NCBI GenBank assembly: GCA_016790475.1 | Contig: JAEUOX010000082.1 | Coordinates: 1 to 59,522, forward strand | From: Rhodoferax sp. | Lineage (GTDB): Bacteria > Pseudomonadota > Gammaproteobacteria > Burkholderiales > Burkholderiaceae_C | DNA: 59,522 nt | Reading direction: 5' to 3' | In this document: positions 33,272 to 42,090 of the stretch, one piece after another | Layout: each line of letters begins with the position of its first letter | Position numbering within the stretch: the stretch's first letter is position 1 | The notes under the pieces: generated by a model | Told to the model about the DNA's origin: nothing | The model's input: only the letters and a program-made list of their open reading frames with translations | Databases searched by the model: none | Position numbers and translations under genes: made by a program

Positions 33272-35851
33272 TCAGGCCCCCACGCTCTGGCGCGAATCCC
33301 CCGAGTGGGTGAAGTAGGTGGCGCTGATGATCTCCGACACGTCGAAGGCGGCGTTGTTGCACTGGGTCAGCACCTCGGTCAGTGCGGTCATCGGCTCGGG
33401 GGGGGCGGAGGTCTCCACGGCCGGCGTGTCGAACATGCACAGCTGGTCCAGGTTCCAGCGCTTCGGGTCCGGCACCTGCAGCGACAGCGCGCTCAGCTCG
33501 TCGGGTTCGCTGCCCGCCAGCTTGGCCAGCCGGCCGCGCAGCGTGTGCGCGACCCAGGCCAGCGAGCGCGGGTTGTCGCGGTCCAGCACCAGCAGGTCCA
33601 CCAGCGCGGCCATCTCCCGGCTCTGCTGGAACTGGGCGCGGAACGTGATCGTGCTGTCGAACAGCGCCACCATCGCCTCGAAGCCGGCTTCGTTATGCAC
33701 CGAGCCGGTCTCCAGGCCGAGCAGCAGCGCGCGTGACAGGAAGCCCAGGCGCTCGATGTGGCGGCCGATGCTGAGCAGCCGCCAGCCATCGTCGCGGGTC
33801 ATCCGGTCGGTCTGCGCGCCGGTGATGGCGGCCATGTGCCGGCCGGTGGCGTTCAGGATGTCCAGGGCCTGGGTCGTCGCGAATTCGCCGCGGCGCGTCT
33901 GGGCCGCGCAGGCCTCGCTGAGGCCTTCCTGGGCCTGCAGGATCATGCTCCAGTGCTCCTGCGACAGGCGTTCCCGCACTGCGGAGCCGGCCATGCGCAC
34001 CGCGCGCAGATTGAACCCGACACTGGCGGCGCCGTCGCTGCTGCCCAGGCTGGCGACCAGCGAACGTTCGAACACCCGGCGCGCCAGCGCCGGCGACGGC
34101 ACACCCTGCAGCACCAGATTGTTGGCTAGCGCCATGCGGCCCAGCCAGCCCAGCAGTGGCTGCGCGGCCTGGTCCTCACCGTTCAGGCTGGTCAGCGTCA
34201 GGCGCGCCAGCGCGATCGTGTTCTCGGTGCGCTCGGTGTAGCGGCCCAGCCAGTACAGGTTCTCGGCGGCGCGGCTGGTCACCAGGCGCTTGCGCTGCGC
34301 CAGCGCGCCCGGCGTCAGCGCCGGGGCCAGCAGCGTGGTGCGGTCGACCGCCCCCCGGGTCAGCACCCAGACATCGGCGCTGCTGCCGCCGCGCTGCATC
34401 GTGGCGATCTCGGCGTTGGCGTGGGCCACGCGGGCGAGGCCACCGGGCAGCACCTGCCAGGACTGCGGCCCGTTGGCCACGGCGAAGACCCGCAGCATCA
34501 CCGAGCGGGGCACCAGCTGCCCGCCCTCGGTGTCTGCGCCCGGCTGCCAGGTGGGCATCTGCGCCAGTGGCAGGTAGGCCTGGATCGTGTGGTCGTCGCC
34601 ATGGCGGGCAATGCGGCCGGCCCATTCGTCGAGCTGGCGGGCGGACAGGTCGCGCCCCAGCGCCGGCTCGAAGCTGCCGTGCTGCGCAGCGCCATGGTAG
34701 GTGGGCTTGATCGCGCATTCCGCCAGCCGCGGCAGCACTTCCTCCATCGCATTGCGCTCGCCGCACCACCAGGTCGGCAGTGCCGGCAGCACCAGCTCCT
34801 CGCCCAGCACCTGGCGGGCCAGCGCCGGCAGGAAGCCGAGCAGCGCCGGCGACTCCAGGATCTCGGAACCCGGCGCGTTCGCAACCAGCACATTGCCGGC
34901 GCGCACCGCCTGCAGCAGGCCCGGCACGCCCAGCGTCGAATCCGGACGGAGCTCCAGCGGGTCCAGGAACTGGTCGTCCATGCGCTTGAGCAGCGCATGG
35001 ATCGGCACCAGACCCTTGAGCGTCTTCAGGTACAGGCGCTGGTCGCGCACCAGCATGTCGCCGCCCTCGACCAGCGTCAGGCCCAGGTAGCGGGCGAGGT
35101 AGGCGTGCTCGAAGTAGGTCTCGTTGTAAGGGCCCGGCGTCAGCAGCGCGATATGGGCATCGCGCCCGCCGGGGCTGATGGCCTTCAGATGGTCGACCAG
35201 GGCCCGGTAGGCGCCGGCCAGCCGCTGCACCTGCATGCTCTGGAACGCCTGCGGAAACTGGCGCGAGACGGCCAGCCGGTTCTCCAGCAGGTAGCCCAGG
35301 CCGGACGGTGCCTGCGTGCGCTGCGACACCAGCCACCAGTTGCCGTCCGGGCCGCGGCCGAGGTCGAACGCGGCGATGTGCAGATGGGTACCCCCGACCG
35401 GCTGCGTGCCATGCAGCGAGCGCAGATAGCCGGGGTGGCCCTGCACCAGCGCCGGCGGCAGCAGCCCGCGCGCCAGCAGCTGCTGCGGGCCGTAGACGTC
35501 GGCCATCACGCGCTCCAGCAGGCGGACCCGCTGCAGCACGCCGGCCTCGATGCCGCGCCAGGACTCCGGCGTGACGATCAGCGGGAACAGATCCAGCGAC
35601 CAGGGCCGCTGCGGGCCACCCGCATCCGCATAGACGTTGTAGGTGACGCCGTTGTCGCGCACCTGCCGCTCCAGGCTGGCGTTGCGCCGGTTCAGCTCCG
35701 CGGCATCGGCCGGCCCGAGGTGCGCGAAGAAGTCCGCCCAGTGCGGCGACAGGCCCTCGGTGGCACCGGCGCGCAGTTCGTCGAAGTGGCCGGCCGCTGC
35801 CGCCGGGGCCCAGGGGCCGGGCAGCGCGCCCGGTTGGGGGGCTTGGAGCAT
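33272..35851 (-). CDS. Fusion of circularly permuted ATP-grasp (type 2) and alpha-E domains
   Basis: An 859-residue protein. Residues about 20-505 are a circularly permuted ATP-grasp domain (VTYNVYADAGGPQRPW, FLDPLELRPDSTLGVPG, VLPGGLARVA). Residues about 515-850 are an alpha-E domain beginning SRAAENLYWLGRYTERTENT. Elsewhere in this window the same modules are separate genes (42091-43548 and 43589-44548), so this is a true fusion. Compared with the unfused ligase, the nucleotide-loop region is altered: CAIKPTYHGAAQHGSF instead of VVKEVHGAGGYGML, and MQRGGSSADVWVL instead of SSQGGGTKDTWVL. The lysine is kept, but the glutamate after it and the GGYG run are lost, so activity or substrate may differ. 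Operon order: DUF2126 gene, this, transglutaminase, with 14-bp and 3-bp gaps. Confidence 0.92.
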   Translation of the reverse strand: MLQAPQPGALPGPWAPAAAAGHFDELRAGATEGLSPHWADFFAHLGPADAAELNRRNASLERQVRDNGVTYNVYADAGGPQRPWSLDLFPLIVTPESWRGIEAGVLQRVRLLERVMADVYGPQQLLARGLLPPALVQGHPGYLRSLHGTQPVGGTHLHIAAFDLGRGPDGNWWLVSQRTQAPSGLGYLLENRLAVSRQFPQAFQSMQVQRLAGAYRALVDHLKAISPGGRDAHIALLTPGPYNETYFEHAYLARYLGLTLVEGGDMLVRDQRLYLKTLKGLVPIHALLKRMDDQFLDPLELRPDSTLGVPGLLQAVRAGNVLVANAPGSEILESPALLGFLPALARQVLGEELVLPALPTWWCGERNAMEEVLPRLAECAIKPTYHGAAQHGSFEPALGRDLSARQLDEWAGRIARHGDDHTIQAYLPLAQMPTWQPGADTEGGQLVPRSVMLRVFAVANGPQSWQVLPGGLARVAHANAEIATMQRGGSSADVWVLTRGAVDRTTLLAPALTPGALAQRKRLVTSRAAENLYWLGRYTERTENTIALARLTLTSLNGEDQAAQPLLGWLGRMALANNLVLQGVPSPALARRVFERSLVASLGSSDGAASVGFNLRAVRMAGSAVRERLSQEHWSMILQAQEGLSEACAAQTRRGEFATTQALDILNATGRHMAAITGAQTDRMTRDDGWRLLSIGRHIERLGFLSRALLLGLETGSVHNEAGFEAMVALFDSTITFRAQFQQSREMAALVDLLVLDRDNPRSLAWVAHTLRGRLAKLAGSEPDELSALSLQVPDPKRWNLDQLCMFDTPAVETSAPPEPMTALTEVLTQCNNAAFDVSEIISATYFTHSGDSRQSVGA

Positions 35852-35865
35852 CGCGGCAGCTTACC

Positions 35866-38800
35866 TCATGGCGCGGTGCGCAGGTCCAGCGTGAACGGGA
35901 ACTCCCGGCTGGCAGCGACGCCGATCGTGGCCGGCGGCACCTGCAGCAGTCCCGGCGTGTGGCCCATGGCCAGGAAGCGCGACAGGCGCCGGCTCTCCGC
36001 CTCGTAGGCATTGACCGGAAAACGCTCGTAGGCCAGACCGCCCGGGTGCGACACATGGTACTGGCAGCCACCGATCGAGCGCTTCATCCAGGTGTCGACG
36101 ATGTCGAACACCAGCGGCACATGCGTGCCGATGGACGGATGCAGCGAGGACGGCGGGCTCCAGGCCTTGTAGCGCACGCCGGCGACGAATTCGCCGACGG
36201 TGCCGGTGCTCTGCAGCGGCACCGCCCGACCATTGCAGGTGACGACATAGCGGCTTTCGTTGAGGCCGGTGACCCGCACCTCGATGCGTTCGAGCGAGGA
36301 GTCGACATAACGCGCGGTGCCGCCGGCGGTGCCTTCCTCGCCCATCACATGCCAGGGCTCCAGTGCGCTGCGCAGCGTGAGCTCGATGCCGGCCGACTGC
36401 ACGGCGCCGATCACCGGGAAGCGGAACTCCAGATGGGGTGCGAACCAGGCGGGATCGAAGCCGTAACCGGCGGCGCGCATTTCCTCCAGCACATCCTCGA
36501 AGTCCATCCGGATGAAGGTCGGCAGCAGGAAGCGGTCGTGCAGCGCGGTGCCCCAGTGGCTGGCCCGCTCCAGGTAGGGCGCCTTCCAGAAGCGCGCGAC
36601 CATCGCCCGCAGCAGCAGCTGCTGCGCGATGCTCATGCGCGCATGCGGCGGCATCTCGAACGCGCGCAGCTCCAGCAGGCCCAGCCGCCCGGTGGCGGAA
36701 TCCGGCGAGTACATCTTGTCGATCGAGAACTCGCTGCGGTGCGTGTTGCCGGTGACGTCGATCAGGATATTGCGCAGCGTGCGGTCCACCAGCCAGGGCG
36801 GCATGGTCTGGCCGTGCCGCTCGCGGTTGCGATGGATCTCCTGCAGCGCGATCTCCAGCTCGTAGAGCTGGTCGTTGCGGGCCTCGTCGACCCGGGGCGC
36901 CTGGCTCGTCGGGCCGACGAACATGCCGGAGAACAGGTAGCTCAGGCTGGGGTGGTTGTGCCAGTACAGCAGCAGGCTGGCCAGCAGCTCCGGGCGCCGC
37001 AGGAACGGGCTGTCAGCCGGCGTGGCTCCGCCCAGCACGAAGTGGTTGCCGCCGCCGGTGCCCGTGTGGCGGCCGTCGGTCATGAACTTCTCGGCGGAAA
37101 GCCGGCACTCGAAGGCCGCCTGGTACAGGAACTCGGTGTTGTGCACCAGCTCGTTCCAGTGGCTCACCGGGTGGATGTTGACCTCGATGACGCCCGGGTC
37201 CGGCGTGACCTGCAGCAGCCGAAGCCGCGGGTCGCGCGGCGGGGGATAACCTTCCAGCACCAGCTGCACGCCCTGTTCCTGCGCGGTGGCCTCGATCGCG
37301 GCGAGCAGGTCCAGGTAGTCCTCCAGGCGCTCCAGCGGCGGCATGAAGACATACAGCACACCGGACTTTTCGCCGACTGCCTCGGCCTTCGGGCCGCTGG
37401 CGCGGCGCGGATCCCGCACCTCGACGCACAGCGCGGTGCGGCGCACCCAGTAGGCGGACTCCTGGCGCTGCGGCACGCGCGCGAACTGCGCCGGCTCCGG
37501 CTGCCCGGCGTGCTGCGCATGGCGCCCGGCGGTTCCGGCGCCGGCCAGCGGGTCCTGCAGGCGCCGGGCAGCCTCGGCCTGCGGCCCGCTCCCGGACAGG
37601 TAGGGCGTGCCGCCCGGGTTGCCGGGCGCGGCGCTGGCGCCATCGATGCCGGCGCCCGCGGTGCCGCCGGCTGCCGGCGCCGCGTACCGCGCCGCGATGT
37701 GGTCGTAGGGCGACAGGGCTGCGCGTGGCGCGCTCGGGTCCTGTTCGATCAGGTAGGGGAAGTCGGCCTTGCTGACCCAGGGCAGCGAATCCAGCGGCAG
37801 GCGCAGCCCCATCGGGGAGTCGCCCGGCATCAGATAGAGCCGCTCGTCGCGCAGGAACCAGGGGCCGGTGGTCCAGACCGGGCCCGCCAGCCGGGGGCCC
37901 TCGCCGGCCTGGATCGGCAGCACATAGCCCACGACGCTGTCGAGCTTCTGGTCGAACACCCGGCGCAGCCGGGAGCGCTCCATCTCGTCGTCCAGCCGGG
38001 AGTTGAACGGATCGACATTGACCGGCAGGCGGCGCTCGCGCCACAGGTAGTACCAGACGTCCTCGTAACCCGGCTGCACGAAGCGGTTCGTGATGCCCAG
38101 GCGCTGCGTCAGCCCGTCCATGAACCGGCGGGCATCCTCGCTGGTGTAGTGGGTGGGCACCCGTTCGTCGGCAAACAGCGCCGGGTTGCGCCAGACCGGC
38201 TGGCCGTCGGTGCGCCAGTAGATGCTCAGCGCCCAGCGCGGCAGCTGCTCGCCGGGGTACCACTTGCCCTGCCCGAAATGCAGGAAGCCGCCCTGGCCGT
38301 ATTCCTCCCGCAGCTTGTGCACCAGCGCCGTGGCGAAGCCGCGCTTGGTCGGCCCCAGCGCGTCGGTGTTCCATTCGGCGGCGTCGCGGTCGCCGACCGC
38401 GACGAAGGTCGGCTCGCCGCCCATCGTCAGCCGGACGTCCTCGCGGGCGAGTTCGGCGTCCACCTGGGCGCCGAGGGCCATGACGTCGGCCCACTGGTCC
38501 TCCGTGTAGGGCTTGGTGACGCGCGGCGACTCCAGGATCCGGGTCACCTTCATGTCGTGGCCGAACTCCACCTCTGCCTTGTCGACCGCGCCCTCGATCG
38601 GCGCGGCGCCGGAGGGCTGCGGTGTGCAGGCCAGCGGGATGTGGCCCTCGCCTGCCAGCAGGCCGGAGGTGGCATCCAGCCCGACCCAGCCGGCGCCCGG
38701 CAGGTAGACCTCGCACCAGGCGTGCAGATCGGTGAAGTCCACCTCGGTGCCGCTGGGGCCGTCCAGCGCCTTGACGTCCGGCGTCAGCTGGATCAGGTAG

Positions 38801-39408
38801 CCAGACACGAAGCGCGCCGCCAGGCCACAGTGCCGCAGCAGCTGCACCAGCAGCCAGGCGGAGTCGCGGCAGGAGCCCGAACGCAGCGTCAGCGTCTCGT
38901 GGGGGGCCTGCACGCCGGGCTCCATGCGGATCAGGTAGCGGATGTCCTGGTGCACCATCTGGTTCAGGCCCACCAGGAAGTCGATGCTGCGCCGCTCGCT
39001 GCGGTCCACCCGGGCCAGGTAGGCGGCCAGCTCCGGCGTCAGCGGGTCGGCGGCCAGGTAGGGGGCCAGTTCCTGGGACAGCAGGCGCTCATACTGGAAC
39101 GGGTAGTTCTCGGCCGACGGTTCCAGGAAGAAGTCGAACGGGTTGTAGACCGCCATGTCCATAACCAGATCGACCGTGACCTTGAACTCGCGCGTCTTCT
39201 CCGGAAAGACCAGCCGCGCCTGGTAGTTCGCGAACGGGTCTTGCTGCCAGTTGATGAAGTGGCCGGCCGGCTCGACCTTGAGGGAATAGGAGATGATCTT
39301 GCTGCGGCAGTGGGGTGCCGGGCGCAGCCGGATGACCTGGGGCCCGAGCCCCACCAGACGGTCATAGCGGTAGTGGGTGACGTGGTGCAGGGCGGCGTGG
39401 ATCGACAT
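35866..39408 (-). CDS. Transglutaminase-DUF2126 fusion protein
   Basis: An 1180-residue cytoplasmic protein, the first gene of the minus-strand operon. Residues about 1-270 repeat the layout of the small transglutaminase downstream: start MSIHAALHHVTHYRYDRLV and triad Cys180 (RSGSCRDSAW), His229 (DLHAWCEVY) and Asp245 (GLDATSG). The remaining 900 residues are DUF2126, with distinct blocks such as LTMGGEPTFVAVGDRDAAEW, a GKWYPGEQLPRWALSIYWR stretch and HTGTGGGNHFVLGG. DUF2126 shows similarity to glutamine-synthetase-like ligases in published comparative analysis, which is established only by prediction. Two catalytic-looking modules in one chain suggest coupled peptide cutting and ligation; this is inference. 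Confidence 0.9.
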   Translation of the reverse strand: MSIHAALHHVTHYRYDRLVGLGPQVIRLRPAPHCRSKIISYSLKVEPAGHFINWQQDPFANYQARLVFPEKTREFKVTVDLVMDMAVYNPFDFFLEPSAENYPFQYERLLSQELAPYLAADPLTPELAAYLARVDRSERRSIDFLVGLNQMVHQDIRYLIRMEPGVQAPHETLTLRSGSCRDSAWLLVQLLRHCGLAARFVSGYLIQLTPDVKALDGPSGTEVDFTDLHAWCEVYLPGAGWVGLDATSGLLAGEGHIPLACTPQPSGAAPIEGAVDKAEVEFGHDMKVTRILESPRVTKPYTEDQWADVMALGAQVDAELAREDVRLTMGGEPTFVAVGDRDAAEWNTDALGPTKRGFATALVHKLREEYGQGGFLHFGQGKWYPGEQLPRWALSIYWRTDGQPVWRNPALFADERVPTHYTSEDARRFMDGLTQRLGITNRFVQPGYEDVWYYLWRERRLPVNVDPFNSRLDDEMERSRLRRVFDQKLDSVVGYVLPIQAGEGPRLAGPVWTTGPWFLRDERLYLMPGDSPMGLRLPLDSLPWVSKADFPYLIEQDPSAPRAALSPYDHIAARYAAPAAGGTAGAGIDGASAAPGNPGGTPYLSGSGPQAEAARRLQDPLAGAGTAGRHAQHAGQPEPAQFARVPQRQESAYWVRRTALCVEVRDPRRASGPKAEAVGEKSGVLYVFMPPLERLEDYLDLLAAIEATAQEQGVQLVLEGYPPPRDPRLRLLQVTPDPGVIEVNIHPVSHWNELVHNTEFLYQAAFECRLSAEKFMTDGRHTGTGGGNHFVLGGATPADSPFLRRPELLASLLLYWHNHPSLSYLFSGMFVGPTSQAPRVDEARNDQLYELEIALQEIHRNRERHGQTMPPWLVDRTLRNILIDVTGNTHRSEFSIDKMYSPDSATGRLGLLELRAFEMPPHARMSIAQQLLLRAMVARFWKAPYLERASHWGTALHDRFLLPTFIRMDFEDVLEEMRAAGYGFDPAWFAPHLEFRFPVIGAVQSAGIELTLRSALEPWHVMGEEGTAGGTARYVDSSLERIEVRVTGLNESRYVVTCNGRAVPLQSTGTVGEFVAGVRYKAWSPPSSLHPSIGTHVPLVFDIVDTWMKRSIGGCQYHVSHPGGLAYERFPVNAYEAESRRLSRFLAMGHTPGLLQVPPATIGVAASREFPFTLDLRTAP

Positions 39409-39574
39409 CGTGGTACCTGGTTGGGCGTCCGGCGGCAGCAGCCCCGGGTGGGGGGTGGGCCGGTCCGCAGTGCCCGCATCCTAGCAATATTGACGCCATG
39501 TGCCGCTGTCCGCCGGAAGGCGCGTGCGCTTTTCGGGGGATTCGCGGCCGGCGGGTGCGGCCTAGCATGCCGCG
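39409..39574. promoter_or_regulatory. Divergent region between the DUF2126 operon and comEC
   Basis: This 166-bp gap must hold promoters for both directions. The only AT-rich patch is ATCCTAGCAATATTGACG around 39478-39495, giving TAGGAT on the minus strand as a possible -10 for the DUF2126 operon. I see no clear dyad, -35 element or riboswitch-like structure. Confidence 0.25.
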
Positions 39575-42007
39575 ATGCAACCCCCACCACCGGCACCGCG
39601 GCCCCGTGGCGGCCGGCTGGAGGCTGCGCTGCTGGGGTGGGGCGCCGGCATCGGGCTGCAGATGCTGCAGGCAGTGCTCTGGCCCTGGCCCGCGTACGCG
39701 TTGCTGCTGGCTTCGGGTGTCCTGCTGCCGGCCATCCGGTGGCACTGCCTGCCCCGGGCCGGGCTCTGGGCGGGCTGGCTGCTGGCCGGTGCGCTGGCAG
39801 CGGCCGGCAGCACCGGGCTGCGGGCTGTCGCCTACCAGGCCGGTGCGCTGGCCCCGGCCCTCGAAGGCCGGGATCTGCAGGTTACCGGTGTCGTGGCCCG
39901 GATGCCGCAGTGGACCGAGGCGGGCCTCCGGTTCCGCCTGGATGTCGAGTCCGCACGGCTCGCGGGCCAGCCGGTGCGGGTGCCGGCCAGCCTGTCGCTG
40001 GGCTGGTACAGCGGCGTGCCGGGTCCGGCAGCCGACGGCGGGCTGCCCGAACTGCAGCGCCAGCCGCTGCCGTTGCAGGCCGGCGAGCGCTGGCAGATGA
40101 CGGTCCGGCTCAAGGCGCCGCACGGCAACAGCAACCCGTCGGGCTTCGACTACGAACTCTGGCTCTGGGAGCAGGGCCTGCAGGCCGTGGGTTATGTGCG
40201 TGCCGGAACGGCCGATCCGCCTCCGTGGAACCTGGGTCCGGGCGGTGGCCACCGGGTGGAGCGGCTGCGGCAGGCGGTGCGGGACGCCATCCTGCAGCGT
40301 CTGGCCGGGCATCCGGCGGCCGGCGTGGTCGCGGCGCTGGTCGTCGGTGACCAGAACGCGATCGACCGCGCGGACTGGGACATCTTCCGGGCCACCGGCG
40401 TGGCGCACCTGATGAGCATCTCCGGCCTGCATGTGACGCTGTTTTCCTGGCTGGTGGCGCTGGCACTGGCCGGCGGCTGGCGCCGCTCGGCCAGGCTGTG
40501 CCTGCGGGTGCCGGCGCCCCAGGCCGCGGCGGCCGGTGGGCTGCTGGCAGCCGCAGCCTATGCGGTGTTCAGCGGCTGGGGGGTGCCGGCGCAGCGCACG
40601 GTCTGGATGCTCGCGATGGTGGTGCTGTTGCGGCTCACGGCGCGCCGCTGGCCCTGGCCATCGGTCTGCCTGCTGGTCGGCTCCGGCGTGCTGCTGGCGG
40701 ACCCGTGGGCGCTGCTGCAGCCCGGGTTCTGGCTGAGCTTCGTTGCGGTCGCGGTGCTGATGGCGACCGACCCGGGACGGACCGGGCCGGGCTGGATGGC
40801 CCGGGGTGCCGCGGCACTGCGGGAGCAGATGGTGCTGTCGATCGCACTCGCACCGTTGACGCTGCTGCTGTTCGGCCAGTTCTCGGTGGCCGGGCTGGTG
40901 GCCAACCTGCTGGCCATCCCGTGGGTCACGCTGCTGGTGACACCGCTGGCCCTGCTGGGCGTCGCGATGCCGCCGGCATGGGATGCCGCGGCCGGCTGCA
41001 TCACGGTGCTCGGGTGGTGGCTGCAATGGCTGGCCGGCTGGCCCGGTGCGATGGTGCTGCTGCCGCAGGCGCCGGCCTGGGCGGGTCTGGCCGGCGTGCT
41101 GGGCGGCGTCCTGCTGGTGCTGCCCGGCCCCTGGCTGCTGCGCCTGCTGGGTCTGCCGCTGCTGGCGCCGGCATTGCTGTGGCAGCCGGTGCTGCCGGCC
41201 CCCGGTGCGTTCACAGTGCTGGCGGCCGACATCGGACAGGGCAATGCGGTGCTGGTGCGCACCGCCCGGCATGCGCTGCTGTACGACGCCGGGCCGCGGT
41301 ATTCCCGCGAGAGCGACGCCGGCCACCGGGTGCTGGTGCCGCTGATGCGTGCGTTGGGCCTGCGGCCGGACATCCTGGTGATCAGCCACCGCGATGCCGA
41401 CCATGCCGGGGGTGCGTTGTCGGTACTGCAGGCCTACCCCGACGCCGCCGTCGTGAGCTCGGTGGATGCCGACCATACGCTGCAGTCCCGCGGGCCGGTG
41501 CAGCGCTGCGAGGCCGGCCAGCGCTGGGTCTGGGACGGCGTGGTGTTCGAGATCCTGCATCCGGCCGCCGCCGACTACCAGCGCGCGGCCCGGCCGAATG
41601 CGCTTTCCTGCGTGCTGCGGGTGCAGAGCCAGGCCGGGGGTCTGCAGGACCCGCCGCGGGTGGCGCTGCTGGCCGGCGACATCGAGCGCCCGCAGGAGCT
41701 GCGGCTGCAGGCCGCGGGTGCCGCGCTGCGGGCCGACCTGCTGCTGGTCCCGCACCATGGCAGCCGCACCTCCAGCAGCGCCGAGTTCCTCGACGCGGTC
41801 GCGCCGCGCTGGGCGCTGGTGCAGGCCGGTTACCGCAACCGCTTCGGCCACCCGGCGGCCGAGCCGCTGCAGCGCTTGCACGAACGCCAGGTCACCGTGC
41901 TGCAGTCGCCCCATTGCGGTGCCGCGCTGTGGCGCTCGGACCGCCCCGATACGGTGCAGTGCCACCGGGAGGTGGCGCGACGCTACTGGCACCATGTCGC
42001 ACCCTGA
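39575..42007 (+). CDS. comEC: ComEC/Rec2 DNA-internalisation channel
   Basis: An 810-residue inner-membrane protein for uptake of single-stranded DNA in natural transformation. Residues about 15-190 are the N-terminal DUF4131/OB-like part after three hydrophobic segments, about 205-500 the competence membrane domain (GLHVTLFSWLVALAL, WGVPAQRTVWMLAMVVLLRL), and about 545-790 a metallo-beta-lactamase-like domain. That domain retains the metal motif SHRDADHAGG and the later VPHHGSRTSSS, so nuclease competence is plausible. Length and order are complete. It lies alone between two ATP-grasp/alpha-E modules. Transformation would also need type IV pili and ComEA, not in this window. Confidence 0.95.
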   Translation: MQPPPPAPRPRGGRLEAALLGWGAGIGLQMLQAVLWPWPAYALLLASGVLLPAIRWHCLPRAGLWAGWLLAGALAAAGSTGLRAVAYQAGALAPALEGRDLQVTGVVARMPQWTEAGLRFRLDVESARLAGQPVRVPASLSLGWYSGVPGPAADGGLPELQRQPLPLQAGERWQMTVRLKAPHGNSNPSGFDYELWLWEQGLQAVGYVRAGTADPPPWNLGPGGGHRVERLRQAVRDAILQRLAGHPAAGVVAALVVGDQNAIDRADWDIFRATGVAHLMSISGLHVTLFSWLVALALAGGWRRSARLCLRVPAPQAAAAGGLLAAAAYAVFSGWGVPAQRTVWMLAMVVLLRLTARRWPWPSVCLLVGSGVLLADPWALLQPGFWLSFVAVAVLMATDPGRTGPGWMARGAAALREQMVLSIALAPLTLLLFGQFSVAGLVANLLAIPWVTLLVTPLALLGVAMPPAWDAAAGCITVLGWWLQWLAGWPGAMVLLPQAPAWAGLAGVLGGVLLVLPGPWLLRLLGLPLLAPALLWQPVLPAPGAFTVLAADIGQGNAVLVRTARHALLYDAGPRYSRESDAGHRVLVPLMRALGLRPDILVISHRDADHAGGALSVLQAYPDAAVVSSVDADHTLQSRGPVQRCEAGQRWVWDGVVFEILHPAAADYQRAARPNALSCVLRVQSQAGGLQDPPRVALLAGDIERPQELRLQAAGAALRADLLLVPHHGSRTSSSAEFLDAVAPRWALVQAGYRNRFGHPAAEPLQRLHERQVTVLQSPHCGAALWRSDRPDTVQCHREVARRYWHHVAP

Positions 42008-42090
42008 TGGGGCATGGGCGCCAAGAATCCGCGTTGCTGTGGCGTTTTGGGTCTGAAACTTGCTAAGCTGTCGGCAGGAGCAAACAGTCC

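Noticed and set aside
39362-41995. A very long open frame (877 codons) on the minus strand across comEC
   Set aside because: It has an odd composition rich in Gln, Arg and His without motifs, overlaps a complete comEC with intact metal motifs, and is the usual by-product of high GC content at the third codon position.
39575-42007. comEC as part of one of the ATP-grasp systems
   Set aside because: It has a housekeeping role in DNA uptake and its own divergent promoter region; proximity alone does not support a functional link.
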